In this document: piece after piece, positions 26,415 through 36,765 of the stretch | Layout: every line of letters begins with the position of its first letter | Numbering within the stretch: position 1 is the stretch's first letter | Assembly: GCF_042665545.1 (NCBI RefSeq) | Contig: NZ_JBHTCM010000007.1 | Coordinates: 1-64,000 of the forward strand | DNA: 64,000 nt | DNA from: Rhodocista pekingensis | Lineage (GTDB): Bacteria; Pseudomonadota; Alphaproteobacteria; Azospirillales; Azospirillaceae | Direction of reading: 5' to 3' | Program-made: the position numbers and the translations under genes | Notes under the pieces: model-generated | The model's database searches: none | What the model was told of the DNA's origin: nothing | The model's input: the letters and a program-made list of their open reading frames with translations, nothing else

Positions 26415-29165
26415 TTGACGCACGGGGCCGAAGCGGCGGCCGGACCGGCGGATCCCGGTCGCCTTCCGATGATCCAGCCCCACGGCTGGCTTCTCGTCCT
26501 GGACCGCGACACCGGGCGCATCGTCCAGGCCAGCGCCAACATCGCCGAGCTGACCGGCCGGGCTGCGGCGGATTGCCTGGGGTTGACGGTGGCGGAACTG
26601 CTGGGGCCACCCGTGGCCGACCCGCTGGCCCGTGCCATGCTCGGCGCCGGCGACTCGGTGGGGCCTTTCGACTGCCGTCTTCCGTGCGGCGACAGGCCGC
26701 GGGAACTCTGGGGGCTGGGGCACCGGCAGCCGACCGGCCTGCTGCTGGAACTGGTGCCGAACGAGAACCCGGCGAACACCGGGCCGCTCCTGGCCGGCCT
26801 CTGCGGCGCTGTCCGGAGCTACCGCTCCAGTCCCGGCATCGACACCCTGCTGCGCGCCGCCGTGGCCGATCTGCGCCGCACCATCGGGTACGAGCGGGCG
26901 CTGGCGATCCGCTTCGACCGGCAGGGCAACGCGCTGATGGTCGTCGAGGATTCCGCCGTTTCCGCCGGCAGCATGCTGGGGGAGCGGGTGGCGGCGACCC
27001 TCATCCCGGCGGAGAGCCGGGCGCACTGGGAAACCACCCGCCTCTGCGCCGTTCCCGACGTGCTGGAGGCGACGGTGCCGCTGGTGCCGGCGCTGAACCC
27101 GTTGACCGGCCAGCCGCCGGACATGACCCGGCTGGCGCTGCGCCCCGGATCGCCGGGCCTGTCTGCCTATGTGCAGGAGCGCGGTGTCCGGGCCGTGCTG
27201 CTGGTGTCGCTGATGTCGGGCGGACGGCTGTGGGGGCTGCTGGCCGGCTTCGACCCGCAGCCCCGCCGGCTGTCCCCGTCGGTCTGTGCCCTGGCCGAAG
27301 CGCTGGGCGAGATCGCCGCCGCCCAGATCAGCGTGATGGAGGAGCGCGCCAGTGCCGGGGCGCGGCTGGCGGCCAGCCGGTCGATCGAACGGCTGACGGC
27401 GGCCCTGCGGGCGAACCACGACCTTGCCGCCGCCGTCGAGGAACGCCGCGACGACCTGCACATCCTGTTCGCGCCGGACGCCTGGGTCGCCTACATCGAC
27501 GGCGAGATGCGCAGCGAGGGGACCCCGCCGTCCCCCGGCTGGCTGATGGAGATGCTGGAGCGCACGGATGTCGAGCGGCGCGACGGTGTCGTCGCCGCCT
27601 GCGAACCGGAGGCGCCCGGGGACTACCGCGCGGTGCTGCGGATCGAGGCCGCCCCCGACGCCTGGCTGCTGATCCTGCGCCGCTCGCCCGAGCCGTGGAC
27701 CGCGGGCGAGCTGGATTCCGCCCAGGAACTGCACCGCCTGATGGTGGAGCGTCACGCCGAACTGTACCGCGTGCGGACGGAGATGCGGCTGCACCGGCTG
27801 GCCTTCTACGATCCGGTGACGGAACTGCCCAACCGCAGTTTCCTGTTGCAGGACCTGCAACGCGCCCTGGCCGTGGGCGAGGATCCGGCCCTGCTGATCA
27901 TCAGCCTGGACCGCTACAAGACGCTCGCCGGGAGCCTGGGCTTCACGGCTGCCGACCGGCTGGTCGCCGCCGTCGCGCGCCGGCTGGAGGGCTGCCTGGG
28001 GCCGGGCGACAAGCTGGCACGGGTGGACGGCGGCGAGTTCGCCGTGCTGGTGCCCGCCGCCCGCGGGGCGGAAGGGGCGGGCCTCATCAGCCACGCCGTG
28101 CGCGAGGCGCTGCGCAACCCGGTGGAGGTCGAGGGGCGGGAGGTGTTCGTCACCGCCAGCCTGGGCGTCGTCTCCTCGGCCCAGGCGCACGGCCTGCCCA
28201 TGGAGGTGCTGCGCAACGCCGAGATCGCGGCGCTGGAGGCGGAAAGCTCCGGCGGTGGCACCCGCTCCTTCGAGGCGGCCATGCGCGCCCGCCTGACGGA
28301 ACGCTACGACCTGTACGACCGGCTGCGCCGCGCCGTCTATTTCAGCGGCGGCATCCGCACCGCCTACCAGCCCATCGTCGATCTGGCGGACGGCCGGCTG
28401 CTGGGCTTCGAGGTGCTGGCCCGCTGGCAGGACCCCGACCGCGGCGAGATCTCGCCCAGCGAGTTCATCCCGATCGCGGAGGAGACGGGCCTGATCGTCC
28501 CGCTGGGCAACCAGATCCTGATGCAGGGCTGCCGGCAGATCGGGCGCTGGAACAAGCTGCGGCCGGACTGCCCGCTCTATGTCTCGGTCAATCTCTCGCC
28601 CTACCAGATGGACCCCGGCCGCATCGATCTGGCACGCTGGGTCCGCGGCGTGCTGGAGCTGACCGGCGCCGACCCCTCCTGGGTCAAGCTGGAGATCACC
28701 GAGAGCGGCCTGATCGCCAACGCCAGCAACGCCGTGGAGGTGCTGCACCGGCTGCGTGACCTCGGCGTCGGCCTCGCCATCGACGATTTCGGTACCGGCT
28801 ACTCGTCGCTTTCCTACCTGCAACGCCTGCCGGTGGAATCGATCAAGATCGACCGCAGCTTCATCGCCGGCATGGGCGAGTCCGTGCAGGGGACGGAGCT
28901 GGTCCGCACCATCGTCCAGCTCGCCCGCATCCTGGGCTTCAGCGTCGTGGCGGAGGGGATCGAGACGCCCGACCAGCTCGAACAGGTGCGTGCGCTGGGC
29001 TGCGGCCGCGGCCAGGGCTTCCATTTCGCCAAGCCGCTGACCCCCTGGGAGGCCGAGGCGCTGGTGCAGGGGGCGGCCCCCTGGACCGGTCCCCTGGATG
29101 CGCTGTCCGCGGAGGCTGCCTGCGTGGATGCCCCCGGCCTCGGCGGCCGTCTCGCCCGGGCCTGA
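26415..29165 (+). CDS. Phytochrome-like PAS-GAF-PHY protein with GGDEF and EAL domains, chromophore sites lost
   Basis: The 916-residue protein starts with a phytochrome PAS-type segment (IQPHGWLLVLD, 20-30), then a GAF domain (about 135-310, with GRLWGLLAG) and a PHY-like region (about 330-450). A GGDEF domain (about 460-620) and an EAL domain (about 640-890) follow. No Cys precedes IQPHG. The PASDIP motif, the SPVH His and the later CHH-type His are replaced (IPAES, SPGLSAY, LAGFDP), and the PHY tongue is missing. The cyclase motif reads V-D-G-G-E-F (537-542), so cyclase activity is unlikely. The EAL domain keeps E666-V-L, NLSP, EITES, DDFGTGYSS (from 790) and KIDRSF, so c-di-GMP hydrolysis is plausible. 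Start is TTG with a good ribosome binding site. Confidence 0.85.
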   Translation: MTHGAEAAAGPADPGRLPMIQPHGWLLVLDRDTGRIVQASANIAELTGRAAADCLGLTVAELLGPPVADPLARAMLGAGDSVGPFDCRLPCGDRPRELWGLGHRQPTGLLLELVPNENPANTGPLLAGLCGAVRSYRSSPGIDTLLRAAVADLRRTIGYERALAIRFDRQGNALMVVEDSAVSAGSMLGERVAATLIPAESRAHWETTRLCAVPDVLEATVPLVPALNPLTGQPPDMTRLALRPGSPGLSAYVQERGVRAVLLVSLMSGGRLWGLLAGFDPQPRRLSPSVCALAEALGEIAAAQISVMEERASAGARLAASRSIERLTAALRANHDLAAAVEERRDDLHILFAPDAWVAYIDGEMRSEGTPPSPGWLMEMLERTDVERRDGVVAACEPEAPGDYRAVLRIEAAPDAWLLILRRSPEPWTAGELDSAQELHRLMVERHAELYRVRTEMRLHRLAFYDPVTELPNRSFLLQDLQRALAVGEDPALLIISLDRYKTLAGSLGFTAADRLVAAVARRLEGCLGPGDKLARVDGGEFAVLVPAARGAEGAGLISHAVREALRNPVEVEGREVFVTASLGVVSSAQAHGLPMEVLRNAEIAALEAESSGGGTRSFEAAMRARLTERYDLYDRLRRAVYFSGGIRTAYQPIVDLADGRLLGFEVLARWQDPDRGEISPSEFIPIAEETGLIVPLGNQILMQGCRQIGRWNKLRPDCPLYVSVNLSPYQMDPGRIDLARWVRGVLELTGADPSWVKLEITESGLIANASNAVEVLHRLRDLGVGLAIDDFGTGYSSLSYLQRLPVESIKIDRSFIAGMGESVQGTELVRTIVQLARILGFSVVAEGIETPDQLEQVRALGCGRGQGFHFAKPLTPWEAEALVQGAAPWTGPLDALSAEAACVDAPGLGGRLARA

Positions 29166-29247
29166 CCGGGGTGGCCGCGGCATCCGGCGCGTCCGTGATC
29201 CTTCGGGGACGCCCGCGGGCGCCGGCCCTGCCCTGCGCCCGGCGCGA

Positions 29248-29276
29248 TTGTTTCGGAGGCTGTTGCTTGCTATATC
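29248..29276 (+). promoter_or_regulatory. Promoter candidate for purC-purS
   Basis: TTGTTT (29248-29253) and TATATC (29271-29276) are 17 bases apart, a good sigma-70 type pair, about 120 bases before the purC start. It lies in the only AT-rich patch of this intergenic region. Confidence 0.6.
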
Positions 29277-29394
29277 CTGCCCCGATCGCACAGGGACCCG
29301 CGTGGCAGCCGCCCCGCGGGTCGTTGTTGCTTGTGGAACACCCCTTTCCAGCGCATCCCCGCCGCGGGGGCGCGCGAAGCTCGGACCGCGAACC

Positions 29395-30159
29395 ATGACC
29401 CGACGCCGGCGCATTTACGAGGGCAAGGCCAAGATTCTCTTCGAGGGCCCGGAACCCGGCACCCTGGTTCAGTACTTCAAGGACGACGCCACCGCCTTCA
29501 ACGCGCAGAAGAAGGGCGTCATCACCGGCAAGGGCGTGCTGAACAACCGCATCTCCGAGTACCTGATGGTGAAGCTGGGGGAGATCGGCATCCCCACCCA
29601 CTTCGTCCGCCGCCTGAACATGCGCGAGCAGCTCATCCGCGAGGTCGAGATCATCCCCATCGAGGTGGTGGTCCGCAACGTCGCCGCCGGCTCGCTGACC
29701 AAGCGCTTCGGCATCCCGGAGGGCACGCAGCTCCCCCGCTCCATCGTCGAGTACTACTTCAAGAACGACGAACTGGGCGACCCCATGGTCTCGGAGGAGC
29801 ACATCACCGCCTTCGGCTGGGCGGCCCCGCAGGACCTGGACGACATGCTGGCGCTGGCGCTGCGCGTCAACGACTACCTCTCGGGTCTGTTCCTCGGCAT
29901 CGGCCTGCGGCTGGTGGACTTCAAGGTGGAGTTCGGCCGGCTCTGGGAGAACGAGGAGATGCGGATCATCCTGGCCGACGAGATCAGCCCGGACAACTGC
30001 CGCCTCTGGGACGTCAAGACCAACGAGAAGCTGGACAAGGACCGCTTCCGGCAGGATCTCGGCAACGTCGCCGAGGCCTACCAGGAGGTGGCGAAGCGCC
30101 TGGGCATCATGCCCGAGGCCGGTCCCGGCGACATGAAGGCCCCCAAGCTGGTGCAGTGA
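29395..30159 (+). CDS. purC: SAICAR synthetase
   Basis: The 254-residue enzyme joins aspartate to CAIR in purine biosynthesis, using ATP in the cytosol. Family motifs are YEGKAKILFE at the N-terminus, VVVRNVAAGS, LVDFKVEFG and ILADEISPDNCRLWD. Length is that of the short bacterial form (about 240-255). It is followed after 86 bases by purS, the usual alphaproteobacterial order, but purQ and purL do not follow in this window. Confidence 0.97.
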   Translation: MTRRRRIYEGKAKILFEGPEPGTLVQYFKDDATAFNAQKKGVITGKGVLNNRISEYLMVKLGEIGIPTHFVRRLNMREQLIREVEIIPIEVVVRNVAAGSLTKRFGIPEGTQLPRSIVEYYFKNDELGDPMVSEEHITAFGWAAPQDLDDMLALALRVNDYLSGLFLGIGLRLVDFKVEFGRLWENEEMRIILADEISPDNCRLWDVKTNEKLDKDRFRQDLGNVAEAYQEVAKRLGIMPEAGPGDMKAPKLVQ

Positions 30160-30245
30160 CGCGCCGGCGCAGCAGCACTCCCCCCGCCGCCGGCCCCTGG
30201 GCCGGCCGGCCGGTCCTCCCTCCCGCGATCCCGGATGAACACCCC

Positions 30246-30488
30246 ATGAAGGCCAAGGTCATCGTCACCCTGAAGAACGGCGTTCTGGACCCCCAGGGCA
30301 AGGCCATCGGCCACGCCCTGCATTCCCTCGGCTTCGAGGGCGTGGGTGAGGTGCGGCAGGGCAAGCTGATCGAGCTGGAACTGGCCGAGACCGACCAGGG
30401 GAGGGCCAGGGCCGCGGTCGAGGAGATGTGCCGCAAGCTGCTGGCCAACACGGTGATCGAGAACTACACGATCGAGCTGGTGGGCTGA
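30246..30488 (+). CDS. purS: FGAM synthase subunit PurS
   Basis: The 80-residue protein is the small subunit of the three-part formylglycinamidine synthase (PurS-PurQ-PurL); it holds the complex together and helps move ammonia. The start KAKVIVTLKNGVLDPQGKA and the middle GEVRQGKLIELEL are typical. PurQ and PurL genes usually follow directly, but here the stop overlaps a gene for a secreted protein (TGATG). The large and glutaminase subunits must be encoded elsewhere. Confidence 0.95.
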   Translation: MKAKVIVTLKNGVLDPQGKAIGHALHSLGFEGVGEVRQGKLIELELAETDQGRARAAVEEMCRKLLANTVIENYTIELVG

Positions 30489-30961
30489 TGGTGCGCGCCG
30501 CCGCTCCGGCGCTGGCGCTCGCCCTGCTGCTGGCCGGTCCGGCCGTGGCAGGGGCGCCCGACGCGCCTGCGGCGGCGGTCCTGGCCTGCACCGGCGTGAC
30601 CGATGCGGCCGAGCGGCTGGCCTGCTACGACCGCACGGTGCCCGCCCTGCGCGATGCCGGGCGGGGTGAGGGGGCCTCGTCCGCGGACGACCTGGGCGCC
30701 GAACGTCTGGCCCGGCCCGACGCCGACGGCCAGGACGCCGCCCCGCGCACCCTGACCGCCCGCGTCGCCGCCCTGCGCAGCACGCCGACGGGCCGGCTCC
30801 GGATCGACCTGGACAACGGCCATGTCTGGGTCCAGACCGAAACCGTCCGCCTGCCTCTGAAGGAGGGCGACACGGTGACCATCGAACCGGGCGTGCTGGG
30901 CAGCTACAACCTCCGCACCCCGCGCACCCCGCGCCTGTTCAAGGTGGAGCGGGTCGGCTGA
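30488..30961 (+). CDS. Small secreted protein with a CxxxxDxxxRLACYD motif
   Basis: The 157-residue product has a signal peptide (residues about 1-22, LALALLLAGPAVAGA). A short motif follows (CTGVTDAAERLACYDR) that recurs in many proteobacterial periplasmic proteins of unknown function, including VasI-type proteins. The two Cys there may form a disulfide. The C-terminal half (about 85-157) looks like a small beta domain (GRLRIDLDNGHVWVQTE, then GDTVTIEPG, LFKVERVG). The start overlaps the purS stop, so it is co-translated with it, though no functional link is obvious. Confidence 0.65.
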   Translation: MVRAAAPALALALLLAGPAVAGAPDAPAAAVLACTGVTDAAERLACYDRTVPALRDAGRGEGASSADDLGAERLARPDADGQDAAPRTLTARVAALRSTPTGRLRIDLDNGHVWVQTETVRLPLKEGDTVTIEPGVLGSYNLRTPRTPRLFKVERVG

Positions 30962-30993
30962 CCCCGCCCGGGACACCCGATGACCGATACCGC

Positions 30994-31281
30994 ATGACCG
31001 ATACCGACACGCCGACCACCCCCAGCCCGCCCCCGCAGCCCGCCACGCCGGACATCCTGTCGGATGCCCCGGCGAGCGCCCTGGCCGCGCGGGTGACGGA
31101 GCTGGAGATCCGGCTGACCCACCAGGACCGCATGCTGGAGGAACTGTCCGACGTGGTGGCCGCCCAGGCCCGCACGATCGACACCCTGACGCTGCGCCTG
31201 CGCCTCGTCACCGAACGCCTGCGCGACGCCGAATCCTGGCGCCCCAGCCCCCAGGACGAAAAACCCCCGCCGCATTACTGA
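30994..31281 (+). CDS. slyX: SlyX family protein
   Basis: The 95-residue protein has a disordered Thr/Pro-rich N-terminus. The SlyX coiled-coil domain follows (VTELEIRLTHQDRMLEELSD, then AQARTIDTLTLRL), and it ends with the family's diagnostic PPHY. The function of SlyX is unknown. It is last in the plus-strand run and convergent with the NYN gene 24 bases away. Confidence 0.85.
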   Translation: MTDTDTPTTPSPPPQPATPDILSDAPASALAARVTELEIRLTHQDRMLEELSDVVAAQARTIDTLTLRLRLVTERLRDAESWRPSPQDEKPPPHY

Positions 31282-31305
31282 GGGGGCGGGGGTATTACTG
31301 AAGGG

Positions 31306-32157
31306 TCAGGGAGCGGCGACCGGTGGTGTCGGCTGCCGCGTCATCTCCTCTGCCAGATGCTGCGCCAGAAGCTGGCGCATGCGACGGCATTCCGTCTGGT
31401 CGAGATCGCGGCCGAGCCGGTTGCCGCAGGTGGCGAGGAGACGCCTGTCGATCTCCCGCGGAACCCCTCTCCTGACGGCCATCTCCTGCCGGATAAGGGC
31501 CTTGTCGTCCGGAGCCAGGGTGTCGGCGAACTCCGCCACGATCCGTTCCAGGGGCGGCGGGTCCGTTCCAGGGGCCGGTCCGGGCGGCCTGTCCGCGGTC
31601 ACTTCCGGCCCGTGGGGTGGGCGTAGTGCCATCAGGTTGGCGACGGTCGCCCTGTCCCATTCCGAAACCGTGTCGGCTTCGTCCCGCAACTGCGGCGACT
31701 GCGACCCGCGACCGGGCTCGATCCCCAGCAGGTGGACGCGGACGCCGAAGGACTGCGCGATCATCACGCCGGGCAGGATGTCGCCGTCCCCGGACAACAG
31801 AAGCGCATCGGCCATGGCCTTGTTGCGGGCCAGCTCGATCATGTCGGTGACGATCAGGGAGTCCACCCCCTTCTGCTCTCCGGCGCTGTTCACGATCCCC
31901 AGGCGCAGCTTGATGTCCGGTGTGCGCCCGATGCGGGTGTGCTCGGCGGTGGGGCCTCGGTAGGCGGCGCCATCGTACCAATAGATGCGCAGCAGGGGCA
32001 GACCGGGACTGACGGCATCCGCCACACGGCGAAGCTCGGCCACGACCGTGTCAATGTCCAGATCGATCAGGTGCCGGGGTTGCCGGCTGCCGGCCAGGGC
32101 GGCGGACCCCTGCGCGAACAGGTATCCGGCGTCAACGAAGATGGCGACGCGATCCAC
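31306..32157 (-). CDS. NYN/PIN-like domain protein (LabA type)
   Basis: This 283-residue protein has an N-terminal NYN nuclease-like domain (about 1-175). Its acidic metal-site residues are present: IFVDAGYLF, KGVDSLIVTDMIELA and LLLSGDGDILPGV. Such domains cleave RNA or act as regulatory RNA-binding proteins. The C-terminal 100 residues are a Pro-rich linker and a charged helical region (RRGVPREIDRRLL). It lies downstream of the candidate sRNA and its terminator, so it should have its own promoter. Confidence 0.75.
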   Translation of the reverse strand: MDRVAIFVDAGYLFAQGSAALAGSRQPRHLIDLDIDTVVAELRRVADAVSPGLPLLRIYWYDGAAYRGPTAEHTRIGRTPDIKLRLGIVNSAGEQKGVDSLIVTDMIELARNKAMADALLLSGDGDILPGVMIAQSFGVRVHLLGIEPGRGSQSPQLRDEADTVSEWDRATVANLMALRPPHGPEVTADRPPGPAPGTDPPPLERIVAEFADTLAPDDKALIRQEMAVRRGVPREIDRRLLATCGNRLGRDLDQTECRRMRQLLAQHLAEEMTRQPTPPVAAP

Positions 32158-32170
32158 GGGGCCGATCCGA

Positions 32171-32201
32171 AAATAAAAAGGGCCCCCCGCAGGGAGCCCC
32201 T
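32171..32201 (-). terminator. Intrinsic terminator
   Basis: On the minus strand, GGGCTCC and the facing GG..GGCCC form a GC-rich stem with a CTGC-type loop. It is followed by TTTTTATTTT, the best T-run in the window. It ends the candidate sRNA and would also stop acnA read-through before the NYN gene. Confidence 0.85.
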
Positions 32202-32244
32202 AGATAGGCTGCCACTCCCCAGATTGATAGCGGGAAGCGGGAGC
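32171..32244 (-). ncRNA. Candidate small RNA with its own promoter and terminator
   Basis: On the minus strand a TTGCAG / 17 nt / TATATT promoter (32279-32251) would start a transcript near 32244. It would end about 74 nt later at an intrinsic terminator. Two inner hairpin arms (CTCCCGCTTCCC with GGGGAGTGGCAG) precede the terminator stem. No open frame explains the segment, which lies between acnA and the NYN gene. I cannot assign it to a known sRNA family. Confidence 0.55.
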
Positions 32245-32250
32245 AACTTG

Positions 32251-32279
32251 AATATAACGCGCTTCTGCCGGTTCTGCAA
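32251..32279 (-). promoter_or_regulatory. Sigma-70 type promoter of the candidate sRNA
   Basis: On the minus strand the -35 is TTGCAG (32279-32274), the spacer is 17 nt and the -10 is TATATT (32256-32251). This is one of the best matches to the consensus in the window. Confidence 0.65.
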
Positions 32280-32371
32280 CTTCGGCTGTTCTACGGGGCG
32301 GGAATGCGAGCCCGCCATTGCCCAAGACCTTTGGGCGGCGCCAGCGCAAGCCGGAACCGCCCGTCAGGACC

Positions 32372-35080
<2,709 letters not shown>

Positions 35081-35179
35081 GGGTGGACTCCTCCATCGGG
35101 TCGTCGGGTGTGCCGCCTGGAACGGCGCTGTCGGCTTCCGGCTCCAGCGTCCGGAACGCGCACCGCCCAGGGATTCGCG

Positions 35180-35250
35180 CGGGCTTGCCGCCCAGGTATT
35201 CCTTCCGGGCATTCCGCCCGGTGGGTGTTACTCCCGGGCGTTCCGCCCGG
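35180..35250. repeat. GC-rich hairpin repeats in the acnA leader
   Basis: CCGGGC-ATTCC-GCCCGG (35205-35221) and CCGGGC-GTTCC-GCCCGG (35234-35250) are near-identical 6-bp hairpins 29 bases apart. A weaker relative lies at about 35180-35193. They fall inside the predicted acnA 5' leader on the minus strand. Confidence 0.7.
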
Positions 35251-35267
35251 TGGATTCTCGCGGGCGT

Positions 35268-35296
35268 GATGTAGCGCGTTTTCCGGGTCGGATCAA
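35268..35296 (-). promoter_or_regulatory. Promoter candidate for acnA
   Basis: On the minus strand, TTGATC (35296-35291), 17-nt spacer, TACATC (35273-35268). Transcription would start near 35261, about 180 nt before the GTG start. Confidence 0.5.
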
Positions 35297-35734
35297 ATGC
35301 GCCGGGGATAGCTTGACAGGCGCATCCGGACCGCTCTGCGGCATGAACCGGCGGCGTCCCCGCATGTCGCGGCCCGTGTCGTGGATGCCGCCCAGGGTTG
35401 CCATTTGGGTCGTTCATACCCGTTCCACGCGCTCCCGTTCCAGCGGGGCGGGGCGGCAGGGCGTCGCGGGTGACCGTCTCCGGCAGGGGCGCGACCGCCC
35501 CGGCCGGGTCCCGCCGGGAGGGGCGTATCCGGCGTTTTCTTTCGTGCTGAGTCGGGTGTCGGCGCGGTCGGTTGCGCGGATCGGCGGCTGTTCCGGAATC
35601 TTGTTCTTCTGGCCCGGTTGCGGTTGACACCGGAGAAATTTTAACAGAAAGGTCACCGGCCGAGCGGGTTGCGCGCCTTGCATGCCTCTCCTGTGAAAAA
35701 GCTCCGGCGCGCGCGGGCGGAGGATTCCGAAGAG

Positions 35735-36658
35735 ATGTTGTCCTATGCGGTCCGGCGTCTGCTGGAAGCGATCCCCACATTGCTGGTCATCGTCGCGCTG
35801 GCCTTCTTCCTGATGCACGCGGCGCCGGGCGGCCCGTTCGACGGCGAGCGCGTGCTGCCGCCGGAGATCGAGGCCAACCTGAAGGCGGCCTACAATCTGG
35901 ACAAGCCGATCTGGCAGCAGTTCCTGATCTATCTGGGCAACGCGCTGCAAGGCGATTTCGGGCCCAGCTTCACCTATAAGGACTTCACGGTCAGCGAGCT
36001 GATCGGGACCGGCTTCCCCGTCTCGCTGCGGCTGGGCCTGTCGGCCATCTTCCTGGCCGTCGCCATCGGCTGCACCCTGGGCGTGCTGGCCGCGATGCGC
36101 CAGAACACCCGCACCGACTATGCGGTGATGGGCGTCGCCATGGCCGGCATCACCATCCCGAACTTCGTCATGGCGCCCTTGCTGACGCTGGTCTTCGGCA
36201 TCTATCTGGGCTGGCTGCCGGTGGCCGGCTGGGGCAGCGGGGCGATCCAGAACATGGTGCTGCCGGTGATCGCGCTGGCGCTGCCGCAGATCGCCATCAT
36301 CAGCCGCCTGACCCGCGGCGGCATGATCGAGGTGCTGCGCTCCAACTTCGTGCGCACGGCGCACGCCAAGGGGCTGCCGGAGCGCCTCATCATCTGGCGG
36401 CACACGCTGCGGGCGGCACTGCTGCCCGTGGTCTCCTATCTCGGTCCGGCCATCGCCGGGCTGGTGACCGGCTCGGTCGTGATCGAGCAGATCTTCCAGC
36501 TTCCCGGCATCGGCCGCTACTTCGTGCAGGGCGCCATCAACCGCGACTACACGCTGGTGATGGGCACGGTGATCACCTACGGCTCGCTGATCGTGCTGAT
36601 GAACCTGATCGTGGATCTGGTCTACGGCCTGCTGGACCCCCGGGTCCGCTATGACTGA
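35735..36658 (+). CDS. oppB: Peptide ABC transporter permease OppB
   Basis: The 307-residue inner-membrane protein has the OppB/DppB layout: an N-terminal helix (RRLLEAIPTLLVIVALAFF), a periplasmic loop with APGGPFDGER, and five further helices. The EAA loop is VRTAHAKGLPERLIIWRHTLRAAL in outline. The ATG at 35735 follows a GAAGAG ribosome binding site. It is the first gene of an oppBCDF cluster with no binding protein next to it. Confidence 0.93.
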   Translation: MLSYAVRRLLEAIPTLLVIVALAFFLMHAAPGGPFDGERVLPPEIEANLKAAYNLDKPIWQQFLIYLGNALQGDFGPSFTYKDFTVSELIGTGFPVSLRLGLSAIFLAVAIGCTLGVLAAMRQNTRTDYAVMGVAMAGITIPNFVMAPLLTLVFGIYLGWLPVAGWGSGAIQNMVLPVIALALPQIAIISRLTRGGMIEVLRSNFVRTAHAKGLPERLIIWRHTLRAALLPVVSYLGPAIAGLVTGSVVIEQIFQLPGIGRYFVQGAINRDYTLVMGTVITYGSLIVLMNLIVDLVYGLLDPRVRYD

Positions 36659-36765
36659 CGCGGGCGGCCGGCCGTCCCTGAGACGGCCGCCCCCGGCGAC
36701 GATCCCAGCCTTGAACCCGTCACGCTCGGCCCGGGCGGTGGCGGCAGAGTGACGGTAAGGGCGGA

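Larger units (their letters stand above)
35081..35734. other. Intergenic region between acnA and oppB
   Basis: This 654-base gap holds the acnA leader with its hairpin repeats (35180-35250), the acnA promoter (35268-35296), and about 330 bases with no gene I can support. A TTGACA at 35624-35629 followed by AT-rich sequence may belong to an opp promoter, but no -10 sits at the right distance. Confidence 0.5.

Noticed and set aside
32251..32320. Cys-rich plus-strand frame (FCRFCNFGCSTGREC) opposite the candidate sRNA
   Set aside because: Part of a longer frame crossing acnA and NYN genes; the Cys cluster is short and there is no start.
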